Shown: positions 61,413-64,000 of the stretch, one piece after another | How the letters are laid out: each line of letters opens with the position of its first letter | How positions within the stretch are numbered: position 1 is the stretch's first letter | Source: Edolisoma coerulescens | Taxonomy: Eukaryota > Chordata > Aves > Passeriformes > Campephagidae | Direction of reading: 5' to 3' | Length of the DNA: 64,000 nt | Assembly: GCA_013397115.1 (NCBI GenBank) | Contig: VWZW01001748.1 | Coordinates: 624,757 to 688,756, forward strand | Program-made: the position numbers and the translations under genes | Notes under the pieces: generated by a model | The model's database searches: none | Seen by the model: only the letters and a program-made list of their open reading frames with translations | What the model was told of the DNA's origin: nothing

Positions 61413-64000
61413 CTTCCTAGAAAAAAAAGTAATCCCAGAAATTGTTCAAGTTTGATGGATTTTTTCTTTCAAGAAAGGACATTTTCTATGAGAAGTAAGG
61501 GCTGATTAGATAAAAAAGTAATTAGTTAAAATGGAAGACAAGAAACACACAAAATCTGCTCTATGGTGCAGCATAGGACTTCGAAATTCTTTATGGTGAA
61601 CAAAGTCTTATAAAGCATGGAGAAAATGAATTAGTGATCAAACAAGGTTGTTTTGCCCATTTAAAAAGTTTTGAGAAAGAATGAATTTGTTACGTTCAAA
61701 TATAGGATACTAAAATTGTGAATGGAAATATATTCGTAACATAGTTAAGGATAAGGAAAGATATATCAGTGAAAGTGACAACAGTTCAAGTAAACACTGT
61801 CATTTAATTCTAAAAAATACACTGGTTTACATCCATTTAAATATATATATGGACTGTCATGTTGATGTTGGAAAAAGAGACAGAACCAAACAGATAAAGG
61901 AATCATCTTGACACAGCTGTGTGTAACATTCAGGAGGCCTGGAGTTACAGTATTTAATTAAAAAAAAAAAGAAATTCAAATCTTCTCTACAGAAGTTTTC
62001 AGAAGTTACAAAAGGGATTGTAGCAGGCTTTTTGTGCTAAAGAATACTAAATTTGTTCACCTTGGAGAATGATTCAAACCATAAGAAAGAGGTCTCAATA
62101 GAGCACATTTTGCTCAAAATTAGTTGCATGATAATTGTGACTGGTTTTCTTAAATGGAACCCTGTAGGAAAATCAGCTAGAATTACAAACTTAGTAATAT
62201 TAACCCTGTGGGATATATTATTGGGAAAAGTGGTTTTAATAAATAATATGTTTTTGTTCAAGGGACACAATGCTGAAGATAAATGGTCTGAAACAGGGCA
62301 TTGTGCAAGTGAAAATCTTGGAAGCTGGGATACTGCTAGAATAACACAAAAAAACTTCAATAACTTTTGATCCAGCTGTCTTTTCCTGCTCTTAACACTG
62401 CTTATGGTTTAATACCATCTTACTACCACTGCCATTAGAAAAAGTTGCCTTACTCTAGATATGCCATTGCATGCAGTGTTCAGACACAGTCATCTCAGGA
62501 GTTTTCAGTTAAAATATAATAAACAGAAATAGATGTACCTCTATTTTGTTCAATCTAATTATATATTGTGACTAAATGTGTAAGAAACAAGAAATCAGGA
62601 ATACTGTATATTATTTTCACTGTGGGTGATCAAAACATTATTTAGTGGTTCTGTAGTTATGATGTATTAGGAAAATTCACATTCAAACTAGCAACATCCA
62701 CCTGAATGGTTAGGCTAGTTAGAGTGCACCGAGCTATAATAGAAACCATAAAAGGGAATAGTTTAAAGCATGCTAGCAGACTTTTCATTGATAATGTATT
62801 CAACTAAGTTTGTTAAAAACCCACAGGTGTAAAGCACATTAAAGTGCAATTGCTCTGACAGTTCAAGGCAATTGCTACATATTACATATTAGGGCATATT
62901 TTTACTATTTACTTTTAAGATATTTATGCACCTGAGGAACCACATCTAAAACATCATAAAAGAGGAAATGGTAAAAAAGGAGCCATAAACCCAAATGACA
63001 AAGAGAACAAGAGTTATGAACACAGTTGGTGAGAATTGTAGTAAGTGTATAAGTGGACAAGGAATTGCTGAATGTTCTCACATACACATTTTCTACCATG
63101 GAAAGAAATCAAAATGCACTTACCCACAGACTGCTGAACACTGTTGAGCTTTCACTAATCTCCTGGAACATTAATCACTTGCAAACTTTAAATTGTTAAT
63201 GTGAATAGAAATGAAAGAAACAATCTCTTTCTCACAACAAAATTTATTTACTTTTCTCAGTCTGCAATTGTTTATGTAGTTCTTAAGAAACCTTCACTCA
63301 ACCTTAATGACATCTCCATCTCCAATTTGAGTCAAATGAATTGGAAATTGCAAAAAATAACTGGACTGTGAAGCTAGTAAGCTACTACCATACAATTACA
63401 GGGGGAAAAATCCCCATGCTTGTACCCTCAAAAAGGGAAGAAGTAGAGACTTCAGAAAGCCTATTAGGGACTAGATTGTGGTTATTGATTTTACATAGAA
63501 AGCAATCAAATTCACTGGTAAATCCCCTTCAGAGATAATTCTGTTTGAAGAGCAGGCAAGTCTAATTGTTAAAACACACTTCTCTTGTCTACCTTTAGCA
63601 TGTAGCACAACCACATCAGCTGCTCAATTAATGAAGGCTGGCTTACAGCAAAGTCCAAGGAATTCAGGGACTTCAGTTTTGGTGTGAATCACAAACTGCA
63701 CACAGGTTCAGGGAAAAAACACAAGCAGTCCCATGGTCATTCACAAACACGCTGAAAGATTTCAGCCTGCCAGATTGGGATTTACGCATTTAAAACACAC
63801 AGACATTCCCAGAGAAACCTTTGTCTTCCCATCAGGCACAGACAGGTTCTCTTCTTGAAAACCTTGTGGATGGCAACCATGGGTAGCCAATGCACATACA
63901 GAAATGCCCATGCTGGGGGAGAGCATACCTGACAAATGGACTTCTTTTGCAATTGAATCTCAGCAGGTGGAATGGTGTAAATGGACATTTTTCCTGCTGA
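61413..64000. other. Noncoding, apparently single-copy DNA
   Basis: This stretch is A+T-rich. Around 62040-62370 both strands are open for about 105 codons, on the plus strand from an alternative start. The translations resemble no known protein, and such paired frames arise when stop codons are avoided by chance. An A-run lies near 61960-61971. No gene or transposon was recognised. Confidence 0.5.

Noticed and set aside
62037..62370. Paired ~105-codon frames on both strands
   Set aside because: Overlapping open frames on opposite strands with no similarity or splice context. Most likely chance absence of stops.
1..64000. tRNA, rRNA, CRISPR arrays, bacterial operons or phage modules
   Set aside because: No cloverleaf with a GGTTCGAATCC-type arm, no regularly spaced repeats, and no gene packing. 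The repeats are those of a bird genome.

Overview
The window looks like bird nuclear DNA. It is A+T-rich, has no operon-like gene packing, and carries chicken repeat 1 (CR1) LINE fragments whose 3' ends finish in the ATTCTRTG-type octamer of avian CR1. It also holds pieces of LTRs of a kind common in bird genomes. Low repeat density and long stretches of apparently single-copy DNA fit Neoaves, perhaps a passerine, but species and chromosome cannot be fixed from this sequence.

No host protein-coding gene could be recognised. Open frames are short (the longest is 145 codons, from a non-ATG start) and none resembles a known protein except pieces of LINE reverse transcriptase. No tRNA, rRNA, CRISPR array or CpG-island promoter was seen. 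The window is best read as a gene desert or the inside of a very large intron.

Layout. From 1 to about 28.2 kb there is almost only single-copy-like DNA. It contains perfect hairpins (16-bp stem at 16.27 kb, 13-bp stem at 17.95 kb), a conserved-element-like A+T-rich block near 13.0-13.4 kb, a small CpG-retaining patch at 12.33-12.57 kb, and one minus-strand frame at 10.5 kb that could be a relic exon. A minus-strand CR1 tail lies at 28.2 kb and a T-rich low-complexity tract at 30.7 kb. From 37.0 to 42.5 kb is the richest fossil zone: a 48-nt imperfect hairpin, two short tandem duplications, a long and very old CR1/L3-like reverse-transcriptase corpse (about 38.9-40.2 kb), a MIR-like SINE relic (about 40.44-40.57 kb, minus) and a truncated ERV LTR (41.95-42.49 kb, minus).

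From 45.5 to 46.2 kb a G+C-rich patch with a probable LTR scrap runs into a plus-strand CR1. A partial LTR lies at 54.7 kb, and a G+C-richer block at 56.5-58.0 kb holds a probable LTR-derived repeat followed by a TA/TG tract. Two more CR1 copies, in opposite orientations, lie at 59.5-60.1 kb and 61.07-61.25 kb, followed by a CA/TA microsatellite. No functional gene network can be inferred. The main value of the window is its layered transposon record and several unexplained palindromes and candidate conserved blocks. I did not find a convincing new biological system.
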